A stretch of 64,000 nucleotides of DNA. It comes from CAVSNH01 sp963729275 (GTDB lineage: Bacteria > Actinomycetota > Acidimicrobiia > Acidimicrobiales > RAAP-2). A program made the position numbers and the translations under genes. The stretch covers positions 1,178,001-1,242,000 of the forward strand of contig CAVSNH010000013.1 of assembly GCA_963729275.1 (NCBI GenBank), read 5' to 3'. Under the pieces are notes generated by a model, which worked only from the letters and a program-made list of their open reading frames with translations, did no database searches and was not told the origin of the DNA. Within the stretch, counting starts at the first letter, position 1. Every line of letters starts with the position of its first letter. Below, one piece after another: positions 34,246 through 42,480 of this stretch.

Positions 34246-35343
34246 TCAACCGGCCTTGGGTGGCAGGAACGTGTAGTCGAACGGGGCCACCGACGGCTTG
34301 TTCAGGTAGGCGCTCTTGCCGTCGACAGTCACCCCGACGAGGACAGCCGAGGCGCCGACGATCACGGTCATGGTGCCGGTTGCCTTGTAGCGGAACACTT
34401 GGTTGGCACCTTGGACGCCATCGAGCAGCGGCACCGACGACCCGGAGCTCGTGATCTCGACCCAGCATCGGCCGGAGGTGGCAACCGTGACGGTGAAGTC
34501 GGCGGTGCGTACGAGGAAGGCGGCGCCGGTAGCACTGCCGGCCACCGGTTCGACGGCGGACTTCTGGTGGCTCACCGGGGACGGTGTCGAGGTGGGTGTC
34601 GTCGACTTGGCCGAAGCTCCCGGTTGGGTCGTCCGAAGAATGTGGGCCTGGATCAGCCAGTCCGGGCTCCAGGCGCGGACGGCCCAACCCCCTGCCACCA
34701 CGAGAACGCAGAAGGCGGCCAGCCAGGTCAGAACCTTGAGCCAGGCGGGGGCGCGCAGACGGCGCCGGGCCCGAGCCAGGGCCCGCCGTCCTTCGCGCAG
34801 GTCCTGGCGGGGCAGAACGGGAAAGGTGCCCGTGGGCGGCCCCGCCCCGTTGCCGGCCGCCGGGCGCGGCGCCACACCGAAACGGGGTACCTCGCCCGTC
34901 TGGGTGAACGCTCGAAGGTGATCGGGAGGGGCGTCGACGCGTACGACCCTGGTCGTGGCCGAACCGGAAGGCTTGGTGCCTGAGCTTGGTGACGCCGGCA
35001 CCACGCCCGTCTCGCCCTCGGTGGGCAAGGCTCCGTCCTTCCGGGCGGCGGACCAGGCGTCGGCCAGCTCTCCGGCCAGCAACCCTCCGTCCAGGCCCAG
35101 GAAGGTGGCGTAACGACGGATCGTCGAGACGGCGGCCTCGCGGTCGGGCAGCCGCTCCAGGTCCCCGTTCTCGAGGGCCTCGATATGGGTGATCGGTCGA
35201 CTGAGCCGGTCGTGGACGGCGAGCAGGTCGAGCCCACGCTCCAACCTGGCGTTGCGCAGCAGCTGCCCGATCTCCTGGGCGGAGGGGCCCGACTGCTCCT
35301 GGTCCTCGCGCCGACGCGTTGCAGCGCCCCGTGGCCGGATCAC
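34246..35343 (-). CDS. RodZ-like protein: HTH, transmembrane helix, DUF4115 domain
   Basis: 365 residues. A cytoplasmic helix-turn-helix of the RodZ (HTH_25) type is at about 22-90 (QEIGQLLRNARLERGLDLLA, ITHIEALENGDLERLP), followed by a disordered basic linker, one transmembrane helix (about 201-222) and an extracytoplasmic DUF4115-like beta domain (about 285-362; FTVTVATSGRCWVEI). RodZ links MreB to the wall-synthesis machinery in rods; in actinobacteria the role of RodZ-like proteins is less clear. Start GTG 35343 with GGGAG eight bases upstream. Confidence 0.82.
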   Translation of the reverse strand: MIRPRGAATRRREDQEQSGPSAQEIGQLLRNARLERGLDLLAVHDRLSRPITHIEALENGDLERLPDREAAVSTIRRYATFLGLDGGLLAGELADAWSAARKDGALPTEGETGVVPASPSSGTKPSGSATTRVVRVDAPPDHLRAFTQTGEVPRFGVAPRPAAGNGAGPPTGTFPVLPRQDLREGRRALARARRRLRAPAWLKVLTWLAAFCVLVVAGGWAVRAWSPDWLIQAHILRTTQPGASAKSTTPTSTPSPVSHQKSAVEPVAGSATGAAFLVRTADFTVTVATSGRCWVEITSSGSSVPLLDGVQGANQVFRYKATGTMTVIVGASAVLVGVTVDGKSAYLNKPSVAPFDYTFLPPKAG

Positions 35344-35431
35344 CTGTCGTCTCCCGTCGATGTTTGCTGGGACAACAGTATCGGCTGACGTTGGCCCGAC
35401 AGGATCCATTTGCCGCCACCATGGCGAGGGC

Positions 35432-35459
35432 GGGCGGCTGGGCGGCTGGGCGGCTGGGC
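35432..35459 (+). repeat. Three and a half tandem copies of GGGCGGCT
   Basis: Perfect 8-bp units in the divergent region between the RodZ-like and pirin genes. Likely replication slippage in G-rich DNA. Confidence 0.85.
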
Positions 35460-35515
35460 GACCGGCCTCCGGTCGGGCATCGCACTGTCCGCCGTGCGGC
35501 CGTCGGGAGGGAATG

Positions 35516-35534
35516 TTGCGGACGCAAGTAGTGT
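35516..35534 (+). promoter_or_regulatory. Possible pirin promoter with inverted repeat
   Basis: TTGCG-GA-CGCAA (35516-35527) is a perfect short inverted repeat directly before TAGTGT (35529-35534), a possible -10, 35 bases from the pirin start. No -35 is obvious. Confidence 0.25.
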
Positions 35535-35568
35535 TCAACAAAGGCACAGGAGGAAGGGAGGACGAAAT

Positions 35569-36519
35569 ATGCCAGCAGTGACGGTGGACGACATGCTCGT
35601 GCTTCCCCGCCTCGCCAGCGTTGACCGAACGGTGACGAAGACGAGGCCGGTGGTCTCGGTCACGACGGCACCCGCGGGACTCGAAGGAGAGGGCTTCCCC
35701 GTTCGCCGGGCTTTCGCCGGCGTCGACCGGGCGCTTCTCGATCCGTTCGTCCACATGGACCAGATGGGTGAGGTCGAATATGCCCCCGGTGAGCCGAAGG
35801 GCACACCTTGGCATCCCCATCGTGGTTTCGAGACTGTCACCTACATGATCGATGGCACGTTCCGGCACCAGGACTCCATCGGCGGCGGCGGCCTCATCAC
35901 CAACGGCGACACCCAGTGGATGACGGCGGGAGCCGGCATCCTGCACATCGAAGCGCCGCCCGAGGAGCTCGTGGCAACCGGCGGCCTGTTCCATGGCATC
36001 CAACTGTGGGTCAACCTCCCCCGGGCCGAGAAGATGACCCCTCCCCGCTATCAGGACATCGGGGCGCCCAAGGTGGCGCTGGTGGCATCGCCCGACGGTG
36101 GTGCGCTCCTCCGGATCATTGCCGGAGAGGTCGGCGGATACGCCGGGCCCGGGTCGACCCACTCGCCGATGGCCATGGTGCATACCACCGTCAGCCCCGG
36201 GGCGCGGGTCGAGATCCCATGGCCGACGGAGTTCAACGCCCTCGTCTACGTCCTGGGTGGCGACGGCACGGTGGGTGACCCCGGTCGCCCTGTGACCACC
36301 GGCCAACTGGCCGTCTTCGGCCCCGGCGACAGCCTGGTGGTGGCGGCCGACAGCAGAACGCCGGCGCTCGACGTTCTCGTCCTCGGCGGGCGGCCGATCG
36401 GAGAGCCGGTCTATGCCTATGGGCCCTTCGTCATGAATACGAGAGCCGAGGTGGCCCAGGCGTTCGAGGACTACCAGGCCGGTCGCCTCGGCACCGTACC
36501 CGCCGAGCACATCGCCTAG
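35569..36519 (+). CDS. Pirin family protein (bicupin)
   Basis: 316 residues from ATG 35569, which follows the strong AGGAGG at 35548-35553. The N-terminal cupin carries the metal-site residues in FVHMDQMGEV, TPWHPHRGFETVTYMIDG and AGAGILHIEAPP; a second cupin follows (ARVEIPWPTEFNALVYVLGG). Pirins are iron-binding bicupins; some are quercetin dioxygenases, others act as redox-dependent regulators. Transcribed divergently from the RodZ-like gene and convergent with the monooxygenase gene, with stops three bases apart or overlapping. Confidence 0.9.
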   Translation: MPAVTVDDMLVLPRLASVDRTVTKTRPVVSVTTAPAGLEGEGFPVRRAFAGVDRALLDPFVHMDQMGEVEYAPGEPKGTPWHPHRGFETVTYMIDGTFRHQDSIGGGGLITNGDTQWMTAGAGILHIEAPPEELVATGGLFHGIQLWVNLPRAEKMTPPRYQDIGAPKVALVASPDGGALLRIIAGEVGGYAGPGSTHSPMAMVHTTVSPGARVEIPWPTEFNALVYVLGGDGTVGDPGRPVTTGQLAVFGPGDSLVVAADSRTPALDVLVLGGRPIGEPVYAYGPFVMNTRAEVAQAFEDYQAGRLGTVPAEHIA

Positions 36520-38174
36520 CCGGCCGCGGACCCGGTTGTGGCCGCTGTCGCCGTGGCGGCGACGCCGGCGCCATTGGGTTGCCCAGGTGCGGTGTGGTCG
36601 AGTAGGTGCACGTCGCTTCCTCGGAGCCGCAGGGTGTCGTACCAGTAGCGGACCGTCCACGTCGGCCAGTTGTTGACCACCCGGCCGGAGGCGTCCTTGT
36701 ACCAACTACGGCAACCAGCCACCCAGGCCGTGCCGGCCAGGCGCCGCTGGGTGCGCTCGTCGTCGGCTCGGTAGGCCACCGGGTCGACGTCGACCGACGC
36801 CCCACCGGTGTCACCACCGACCCCACCGACCCCACCTCTCTCCTCCGAAGCCAGTTGGAGAGCGAGTGCCTGCAGAACGAGGTTCACCTGACGCTCGACC
36901 ATGAACAGGATCGAGTTGTGGCCGAGGTTGGTGTTGGGGCCATAGAGCAGGTAGCAGTTGGGGAAGCCGGCCACCATGGTGCCGAGGTAGGCGTGCGCAC
37001 CGTCTTCCCACTCGTCCGCCAACTGTCGTCGCCCGAGGCCGCGGACCGGGATATGAGCGAGGAACTGGGTGGTGGCGAACCCGGTGGCGAAGACCAGGGC
37101 GTCGGCCGGGTGACGGGCGCCGTCGGCCGTGCGAACCGCGTCGGTCTCGACGCGTTCGATGGGAGAGTCGACCAACGTCACGTTGGGGCGCAACAGCGTC
37201 GGGTACCAATCGCTCGAGATGAGGACTCGCTTGCAGCCGATCGGGTAGTCGGGCAGGACGGCATCGGCCGGCAACCGGTCGCTCACCACTCCCTTTTGGA
37301 TTCCCTTGGCGAACAGGCGGCTCGTCGTCCGGCTGGCCCAGCTGTCCTTGCGGAACCAGAGCCAGCGGGACTCGAGCGACCAGTAGATCCACCAGCGGTA
37401 GAGGAGCTCGACCGGCCGCACCCGCTTCAGCAGGGAATGGACGAGCGGCCCGTAGACGCGGTCGCGTTTCGGGGCCACGTAATTGGGGGTGCGCTGGAAG
37501 ACGGTCACCTCCGCCGCTTGTGCGGCCACCGGCGGCACGAACTGGATGGCACTGGCCCCGTTGCCGATGACCGCCACCCGGGCCCCGGTGAGGTCGGTTG
37601 CGTGATCCCAACGGGCCGAATGCCAGCGGGGCCCGGCGAACGTGTCCAGGCCGGGCAGTTCGGGCACGTGGGGGCGGTTGAGCTGACCACAGGCGAAGAC
37701 GAGGACGTCGGCGTCGATGACCTCGGGGCCGCCCTCGACGGTGATGCACTCGAGCGACCAACGCCGTCGGTTCTCGTCGAAGGTGGCCGCGTTCACCGTG
37801 GTGCGCAGCCGCAGGTGCGAGGAAAGCCCGTAATCGGCCACGCACTGCTCGGCATAGGAGAGGATCTCGGGCTGTTCGGCGAAGCGTCGGCTCCAGTCGC
37901 ACTTGGGTGCGAACGAGAACGAGTAGAGATGAGAGGGCACGTCGCAGCCGCTGCCCGGGTAGGTGTTGTCGCGCCAGGTCCCGCCCACTCCGTCAGATTG
38001 CTCGAGGATGAGAAAGTCTCGGTGGCCGGCTCGGACCATCTGCATGGCCATGGCCAGCCCCGACAGCCCCGCGCCCACGATCACGACCTGGGGCAGAGCC
38101 CGGCCGGCGCGACGAGCAACGGTGACCCGGCGGGCGAGCTCCCGCCGCCCGATGTCGAGCGCCATGAGTGCCAT
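36516..38174 (-). CDS. Flavin monooxygenase, Baeyer-Villiger type
   Basis: 552 residues. FAD-binding GxGxxG is in VVIVGAGLSGLAMAM, and the NADPH-binding GxGxxA in VAVIGNGASAIQFVP. Between them FAGPRWHSARWD fits the Baeyer-Villiger fingerprint FxGxxxHxxxW(P/D). GTWRDNTYPGSGCDVPSHLY is also typical of this group. The enzyme would insert oxygen into a cyclic or linear ketone, or oxidise a heteroatom. ATG 38174 is preferred because GGGAGG lies nine bases upstream; a GTG at 38183 directly abuts it. With the neighbouring SDR and SRPBCC genes it suggests terpenoid or steroid oxidation, which is inference. Confidence 0.9.
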   Translation of the reverse strand: MALMALDIGRRELARRVTVARRAGRALPQVVIVGAGLSGLAMAMQMVRAGHRDFLILEQSDGVGGTWRDNTYPGSGCDVPSHLYSFSFAPKCDWSRRFAEQPEILSYAEQCVADYGLSSHLRLRTTVNAATFDENRRRWSLECITVEGGPEVIDADVLVFACGQLNRPHVPELPGLDTFAGPRWHSARWDHATDLTGARVAVIGNGASAIQFVPPVAAQAAEVTVFQRTPNYVAPKRDRVYGPLVHSLLKRVRPVELLYRWWIYWSLESRWLWFRKDSWASRTTSRLFAKGIQKGVVSDRLPADAVLPDYPIGCKRVLISSDWYPTLLRPNVTLVDSPIERVETDAVRTADGARHPADALVFATGFATTQFLAHIPVRGLGRRQLADEWEDGAHAYLGTMVAGFPNCYLLYGPNTNLGHNSILFMVERQVNLVLQALALQLASEERGGVGGVGGDTGGASVDVDPVAYRADDERTQRRLAGTAWVAGCRSWYKDASGRVVNNWPTWTVRYWYDTLRLRGSDVHLLDHTAPGQPNGAGVAATATAATTGSAAG

Positions 38175-38330
38175 GGTCCTCACCCTCCCTCGGTCGCGCC
38201 GGCCATCTGCTCGGCGTGGCCGGCGTGTTGTCGGGGAGAGGTTACCGACGTCGTTCGGCCGATCTATCGGCCGGGCCGCCGCCGACGGTGGTCAGGGCTC
38301 GACGATTGGCCGTGAGCACGTCCGGCCACG

Positions 38331-39353
38331 TCACGAGCAGCCCGAAGGTGCTTTCTTCGCCCGCCGATCTGCCGATGCCCGCAGCTGGGCGGTGGCATCG
38401 GGCGAGGCGCCGAGGGCATCGAGGGCCAACAACGCGGAGCCGAGAACGGGGGGAGCGCCAAGGCGGCGAAAGCGGGCGCCGGGCGCTACCGCCGAGACGA
38501 GCGCCTCGACGCGCCGAGCGAAACCGGCGTAGGCGCCGTCGAACAGACCTCCCCCGAGGACGACCTCGGGTTGTTCTCCCTCGACCCCGAGACGCCGCAG
38601 GATGGCGATGACCATGGCTGCGACTTCGTCCGCCAGTTGGGTGACAGCCTCGACCGATGCGTCGTCACCGCCGCCGGCCGCGTCGAGGCACACCCGAGCC
38701 AGCTCGAACAGGCGGCTGTAGGGAATCTCGCCGAGGTACACGCCGAGGAGCACCGACTCCGGGTCGGGTCGGTCGAAGTAGGCCGGGACGAGGTCGGTCA
38801 GTACGGTGGGTCCGCCTCGCCCATCGCGTGCTCGCAGGGCGAGACCGAGGGCCCGCACTCCGAGCCAGGCACCGCCCGGGGTGAAGTCGCCTGACAGCTC
38901 GGCCAGGCTCGGGAATCGTTCGACGCGACCGTCCGGGCCGAGGCCGACACAGTTGAGCCCACTGCCGCAGACGACGCCCACTCCCCATCCCGACTCGGCG
39001 CCGGCTCGGAGCACGGCCATGGTGTCGTTGCGGACCACGTCGGTCCGGCTCCAACCGCGAGTGGCGATGGCCTGGCCGAGCTTCTGCTCGTCGACGTCGA
39101 AGTCCACACCGGCCATGCAGTAGACGCCGATGTCGACCGGTCGGGTCGTTCCGTGGCCGGCGGCCTCGAGTGCGGCTCGCACGGTGACGTCGAGCGCGTC
39201 CATGGTCCCTTCCAACCCGACGAGCTGGTGGTTGGAGCCGGGCCCACGCGCCTGTCCGAGCAACCGGCCGTCGGCGTCCACGATCCACGCGTCGGTCTTC
39301 GAGGCGCCACCGTCCACGCCGAGCAGCCGCGCCCCCGTTCCTCCCATGCTCAC
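38331..39353 (-). CDS. BadF/BadG-type ATPase, N-acetylglucosamine kinase-like
   Basis: 340 residues of the ASKHA fold. Phosphate-binding motifs are LGVDGGASKTDAWIVD near the N-terminus, VVCGSGLNCVGLG in the middle (phosphate 2) and VVLGGGLFDG near the C-terminus (adenosine). PGSNHQLVG and GSGLN are common in GlcNAc/MurNAc kinases of this group. It probably phosphorylates an amino sugar or other hexose. It is divergent from a GH4 glycosidase, 47 bp away, which supports a role in catabolism of a sugar derivative. GTG 39353 is used; ATG two codons later is equally possible. Confidence 0.83.
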   Translation of the reverse strand: MSMGGTGARLLGVDGGASKTDAWIVDADGRLLGQARGPGSNHQLVGLEGTMDALDVTVRAALEAAGHGTTRPVDIGVYCMAGVDFDVDEQKLGQAIATRGWSRTDVVRNDTMAVLRAGAESGWGVGVVCGSGLNCVGLGPDGRVERFPSLAELSGDFTPGGAWLGVRALGLALRARDGRGGPTVLTDLVPAYFDRPDPESVLLGVYLGEIPYSRLFELARVCLDAAGGGDDASVEAVTQLADEVAAMVIAILRRLGVEGEQPEVVLGGGLFDGAYAGFARRVEALVSAVAPGARFRRLGAPPVLGSALLALDALGASPDATAQLRASADRRAKKAPSGCS

Positions 39354-39388
39354 CGACCGCCCCGAGGGCCGTTCATAGGCGGCGATGT

Positions 39389-39394
39389 TACGTT
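39389..39394 (+). promoter_or_regulatory. Leaderless-type -10 box of the GH4 gene
   Basis: TACGTT, 6 nt, then GTG at 39401, inside a 47-bp divergent gap. Confidence 0.45.
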
Positions 39395-39400
39395 CGAGCC

Positions 39401-40681
39401 GTGGGCACGAAGGTGGCTGTCGTCGGCGGGGGGAGCACGTACACGCCCGAGCTGGTCGAGAGCCTCTGTCATCACGAGGACCGGTTGGTCGTCGACGAGC
39501 TCGTGCTGCTCGACCCCGATGCGGCGCGGCTCGAGGTCGTGGCCGGGCTGGCCGGTCGGATTCTCGGCGCCCAGGGGTGGCGGGGGCGACTGGTCACGAC
39601 CGACGATCGCCGCCGGGCCATCGACGGCGCCGACTTCGTCATCGTGCAGCTTCGGGTCGGAGGACAGGCGGCCCGTCATCGGGACGAGACCATCCCGGTG
39701 GGCTTCGGGTGCATCGGTCAAGAGACCACGGGCCCGGGGGGACTGACCAAGGCCATGCGAACCGTCCCGGTCGTTCTCGACATCGCCGAGGAGACGGCGG
39801 CCTTCGGCGCCTCCGGTGCGTGGGTGGTCGACTTCACCAATCCCGTGGGCATCGTCACCCAAGCACTGCTCGACGACGGCCACCGAGCCGTCGGGCTGTG
39901 CAACGTGGCCATTCACACGCAGCGTCGGCTCGGTCATTATCTCGGGGTCGACCCCGACACCGTCGAGCTCGAGCATGTCGGGCTCAACCATCTGACCTGG
40001 GCTCGCTCGGCCAGCGTCGACGGTCGTGACCGGCTCCCGGAATTGCTCGAAGCATTCGGCGCCGAGCTTGAGCTCGAGAGCGGCGTGCCCATCGGGCTCA
40101 GCCGCTTGATCTGTGCTCTTCCCTCCTACTACCTCCACTACTACTACTGCCGGGACGAGGAGCTTCGTGAGCAGTCGGCGCCCGGTTACCGCTCCCGGGC
40201 CGAGGTGGTGGCCGACCTCGAGGTCGAGCTGTTGGCCGAGTACCGCGACCCGAACCTCACGACCAAGCCGGCCAAGCTGTCGTGGCGGGGCGGCGCGTTC
40301 TACTCGGAGGCGGCCGTGCGGCTCATTGCCTCCCTCCATGCCGGGACGGGCGACGAGCAGGTGGTCGACGTCCGCAACCACGGCGCCCTTCCCGGCTTGG
40401 CCGACGGCGACGTGGTCGAGCTGCCCTGCACGGTGGACCGCGCCGGGGCCCACCCCCTACCCCAGCGTGACCTCCTTCCCGAGATGGCGGCGCTCGTCGA
40501 TCACGCAAAGTCCTACGAGCACTTGGCCGTGGCCGCCGCCCGATCCGGCAGCCGCGACCTCATGGTCCGCGCCCTCGTCGCCAACCCCCTGGTCGGTCAG
40601 TACCCGCAGGCCGAGGCCCTGGCCGATGCCCTGCTGGCGGCCAACCGCCAGTACCTGCCGAGATTCTTCGTCGACGGATGA
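39401..40681 (+). CDS. Glycoside hydrolase family 4 (6-phospho-beta-glucosidase-like)
   Basis: 426 residues. GH4 enzymes use NAD+ and a divalent metal, cleaving by oxidation-elimination. The Rossmann motif is AVVGGGSTYTPEL, the active-site loop GQETTGPGG (106-114), FTNP with N147, metal ligand C167 in GLCNVAIH and H197 in LNHLTW. CNVA in place of the common CNVP fits the 6-phospho-beta-glucosidase side of the family. There is no PTS in the window, so the phosphorylated substrate may come from the divergent kinase. Its stop overlaps the start of the next gene (ATGA). Confidence 0.91.
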   Translation: MGTKVAVVGGGSTYTPELVESLCHHEDRLVVDELVLLDPDAARLEVVAGLAGRILGAQGWRGRLVTTDDRRRAIDGADFVIVQLRVGGQAARHRDETIPVGFGCIGQETTGPGGLTKAMRTVPVVLDIAEETAAFGASGAWVVDFTNPVGIVTQALLDDGHRAVGLCNVAIHTQRRLGHYLGVDPDTVELEHVGLNHLTWARSASVDGRDRLPELLEAFGAELELESGVPIGLSRLICALPSYYLHYYYCRDEELREQSAPGYRSRAEVVADLEVELLAEYRDPNLTTKPAKLSWRGGAFYSEAAVRLIASLHAGTGDEQVVDVRNHGALPGLADGDVVELPCTVDRAGAHPLPQRDLLPEMAALVDHAKSYEHLAVAAARSGSRDLMVRALVANPLVGQYPQAEALADALLAANRQYLPRFFVDG

Positions 40682-41472
40682 GTGGACGGCGGGCCGGTCC
40701 ATGGCCCTCCCGGCTACTGGACCAGGCGTCGCGTCCGCCGGCCGACCCGGCGGTCGTGGTGCGGGACAGCACCCCGGTGGTGTCCTTCGGCGACCCCCGT
40801 CGTGCGTCGGTGGTGACGCTCGGCATCAATCCGTCGAGCCGGCAGTTCGTGCGCCAGAACGGGGCCTTTCGGGAAGGAACAGCGCGGCGGTTGGCCACCT
40901 TGCCCTGGCTCGGGCTCTCGAGCTGGGAGGAGATGGATGCCGCGGCTGGGGCCAAGGTCCTGGCCGAGTGCGCCACGTACTTCCGGCCCGAAGGTGTGCC
41001 CTACCGGCGTTGGTTCGACCCCTTGGACGACGTGCTGCGGGCCGGTCTCGACGCGTCCTACTACGACGGCAGCGCGTGCCACCTCAATCTGGTGGCATGG
41101 GCCACCGATCCGGTGTGGGGCGGCCTGGACCGGACGGCGTGGCGCCGGCTCCTCGAGGCTGACCTGCCCGTCGTCGTCGAGCAGCTGGGGCAGGGCGGCT
41201 ACCGGGTGGTGGTGGTCAACGGGCGCACGGCCATCTCCGAGGTGGCGGATGCTGGACTCGTCGAGTGGAGTGTCGATCACCGACTGGCCGGACCTCCGTC
41301 GGCAGACCTGTGCATCGGAGAGTCGGGCGGTACGCGCTACGTCGGCTGGACGTGCAACCTCCAGAACCAGCCCGGTGCGGCACGTCTGGCCGGTGACCTG
41401 GCCCGGTGGTTGCGATCGGCGGCGCCCAGTCCGGTCACCAGCCGCGCAAGTCGACGGGCAGCGTCTCTATGA
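40678..41472 (+). CDS. Uncharacterised protein, uracil-DNA-glycosylase-like fold suspected
   Basis: 264 residues, translationally coupled to the GH4 gene by ATGA. VVTLGINPSSRQF resembles motif 1 of the UDG superfamily (GxNP), and HLNLVAWATDPVW and VVVVNGRTAISEV could be the other core strands, but the C-terminal HPS-type motif is not clear. The sequence is a conserved actinobacterial hypothetical as far as I can tell. A repair function is only suggested. Its last 38 bases overlap the convergent aldolase-like gene. Confidence 0.65.
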   Translation: MSGRRAGPWPSRLLDQASRPPADPAVVVRDSTPVVSFGDPRRASVVTLGINPSSRQFVRQNGAFREGTARRLATLPWLGLSSWEEMDAAAGAKVLAECATYFRPEGVPYRRWFDPLDDVLRAGLDASYYDGSACHLNLVAWATDPVWGGLDRTAWRRLLEADLPVVVEQLGQGGYRVVVVNGRTAISEVADAGLVEWSVDHRLAGPPSADLCIGESGGTRYVGWTCNLQNQPGAARLAGDLARWLRSAAPSPVTSRASRRAASL

Positions 41473-42427
41473 CGGCGTCACCGTCGGCGATGTGCAGGCG
41501 GTCGTGATAGGCGATGGTCGGATCGATGTGGGCGGGGATGACCCTGATGCGGTCGCCCACCCTGACCTTGTCGGTCGGGACGAAGGTCACGTGCTCGTCC
41601 GAGCACAAGAGCACCGCGGCGTTGTCGATGGATGGGTTCCCGTGGTCCATCCCGAGAGCCTTGAGCCCGCAGTCGGCCACCGCCCATTGGGCGGATACGG
41701 AGATCACCGTGGCCAGGACCGACAGTGCCTGGCCGAAGGGCAGTCCGAGCTGGCCGTAGGCCGTGTCCATGAGGAGGTAGGAGCCGGCCTGGATCTCGCT
41801 GGCCCAATGATTGAGGTCGTAGGTGCCGGTCCCTCCGGCCGAGACGACTTCACCGCCCACCTCGGCGGCCGCGCCGGAAAGAAGGCTCATGGAGGACTCG
41901 AGCAGCTCAGCTCGCCGGTCCCGCTCGGGTAGCCCCACGATGTGGCCCTCGTAGCCCATGACGCCGCGCACGACGAGCCCGCGCCGCCGGGCCACCTCCG
42001 CCAGTCGGCCGGCGTCCTCCGGTCGGCACCCACACCGGGGCAGCCCGACGTTGACGTCGATCAAAACCTCGGGCACGCCGGCGACGGCCGCCGCATCGAT
42101 GATGGGCTCGGCGTCGACGGCCATGGTCACCCGCGCGCCGCCGCGCACGAGCTCGCCGAGGCGGGTGGCATCCACCACCTCGTTGGCCAGGAGCAGATCG
42201 TCGGACAGACCGACGCCGGCCATCCCCTCGACCTCGGCGATGGTGGCACAGGTGAAGGCGCGGTGGCCCGCCCCGGCCTGCAGGGCGGCGAGACCGGTGC
42301 ACTTGTGCGCCTTGATGTGCGGGCGCAGGCGGTCGCCGGGGAGCGCGGCCGACATGGCCTCCTGGTTGGCTCGCAGCACGTTCTCTTCGACGACCAACGC
42401 CGGGGTGGTGAGGTCTCCGACCTTCAC
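41435..42427 (-). CDS. D-threonine aldolase / D-serine dehydratase-like PLP enzyme
   Basis: 330 residues. The N-terminal alanine-racemase-type barrel binds PLP through K39 in RPHIKAHK. The C-terminal beta domain ends with PAHIDPTIAYHD: H300 and D302 form an HxD metal site, as described for bacterial D-threonine aldolases, whereas D-serine dehydratases have HxC. The reaction would be reversible cleavage of a D-3-hydroxy amino acid to glycine and an aldehyde. GTG 42427 is supported by TACGCT 6 nt upstream and by TTPALVV as the usual beginning. Divergent from the Gfo/Idh/MocA gene, 53 bp apart. Confidence 0.88.
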   Translation of the reverse strand: MKVGDLTTPALVVEENVLRANQEAMSAALPGDRLRPHIKAHKCTGLAALQAGAGHRAFTCATIAEVEGMAGVGLSDDLLLANEVVDATRLGELVRGGARVTMAVDAEPIIDAAAVAGVPEVLIDVNVGLPRCGCRPEDAGRLAEVARRRGLVVRGVMGYEGHIVGLPERDRRAELLESSMSLLSGAAAEVGGEVVSAGGTGTYDLNHWASEIQAGSYLLMDTAYGQLGLPFGQALSVLATVISVSAQWAVADCGLKALGMDHGNPSIDNAAVLLCSDEHVTFVPTDKVRVGDRIRVIPAHIDPTIAYHDRLHIADGDAVIETLPVDLRGW

Positions 42428-42433
42428 CGGGGC

Positions 42434-42439
42434 AGCGTA
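42434..42439 (-). promoter_or_regulatory. Leaderless-type -10 box of the aldolase-like gene
   Basis: On the minus strand TACGCT, 6 nt, then GTG at 42427. Confidence 0.45.
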
Positions 42440-42466
42440 CCCAGCCCTCGCCGGGACCCGGGAAGG

Positions 42467-42472
42467 TACCGT
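42467..42472 (+). promoter_or_regulatory. Leaderless-type -10 box of the Gfo/Idh/MocA gene
   Basis: TACCGT, 8 nt, then ATG at 42481. It shares a 53-bp gap with the opposite box at 42434-42439. Confidence 0.45.
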
Positions 42473-42480
42473 TGCCACCC

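Noticed and set aside
34246..36705. An 819-codon frame spanning the RodZ-like gene and the antisense of pirin
   Set aside because: Only the part from 35343 matches a family; upstream it is the complement of the pirin gene.
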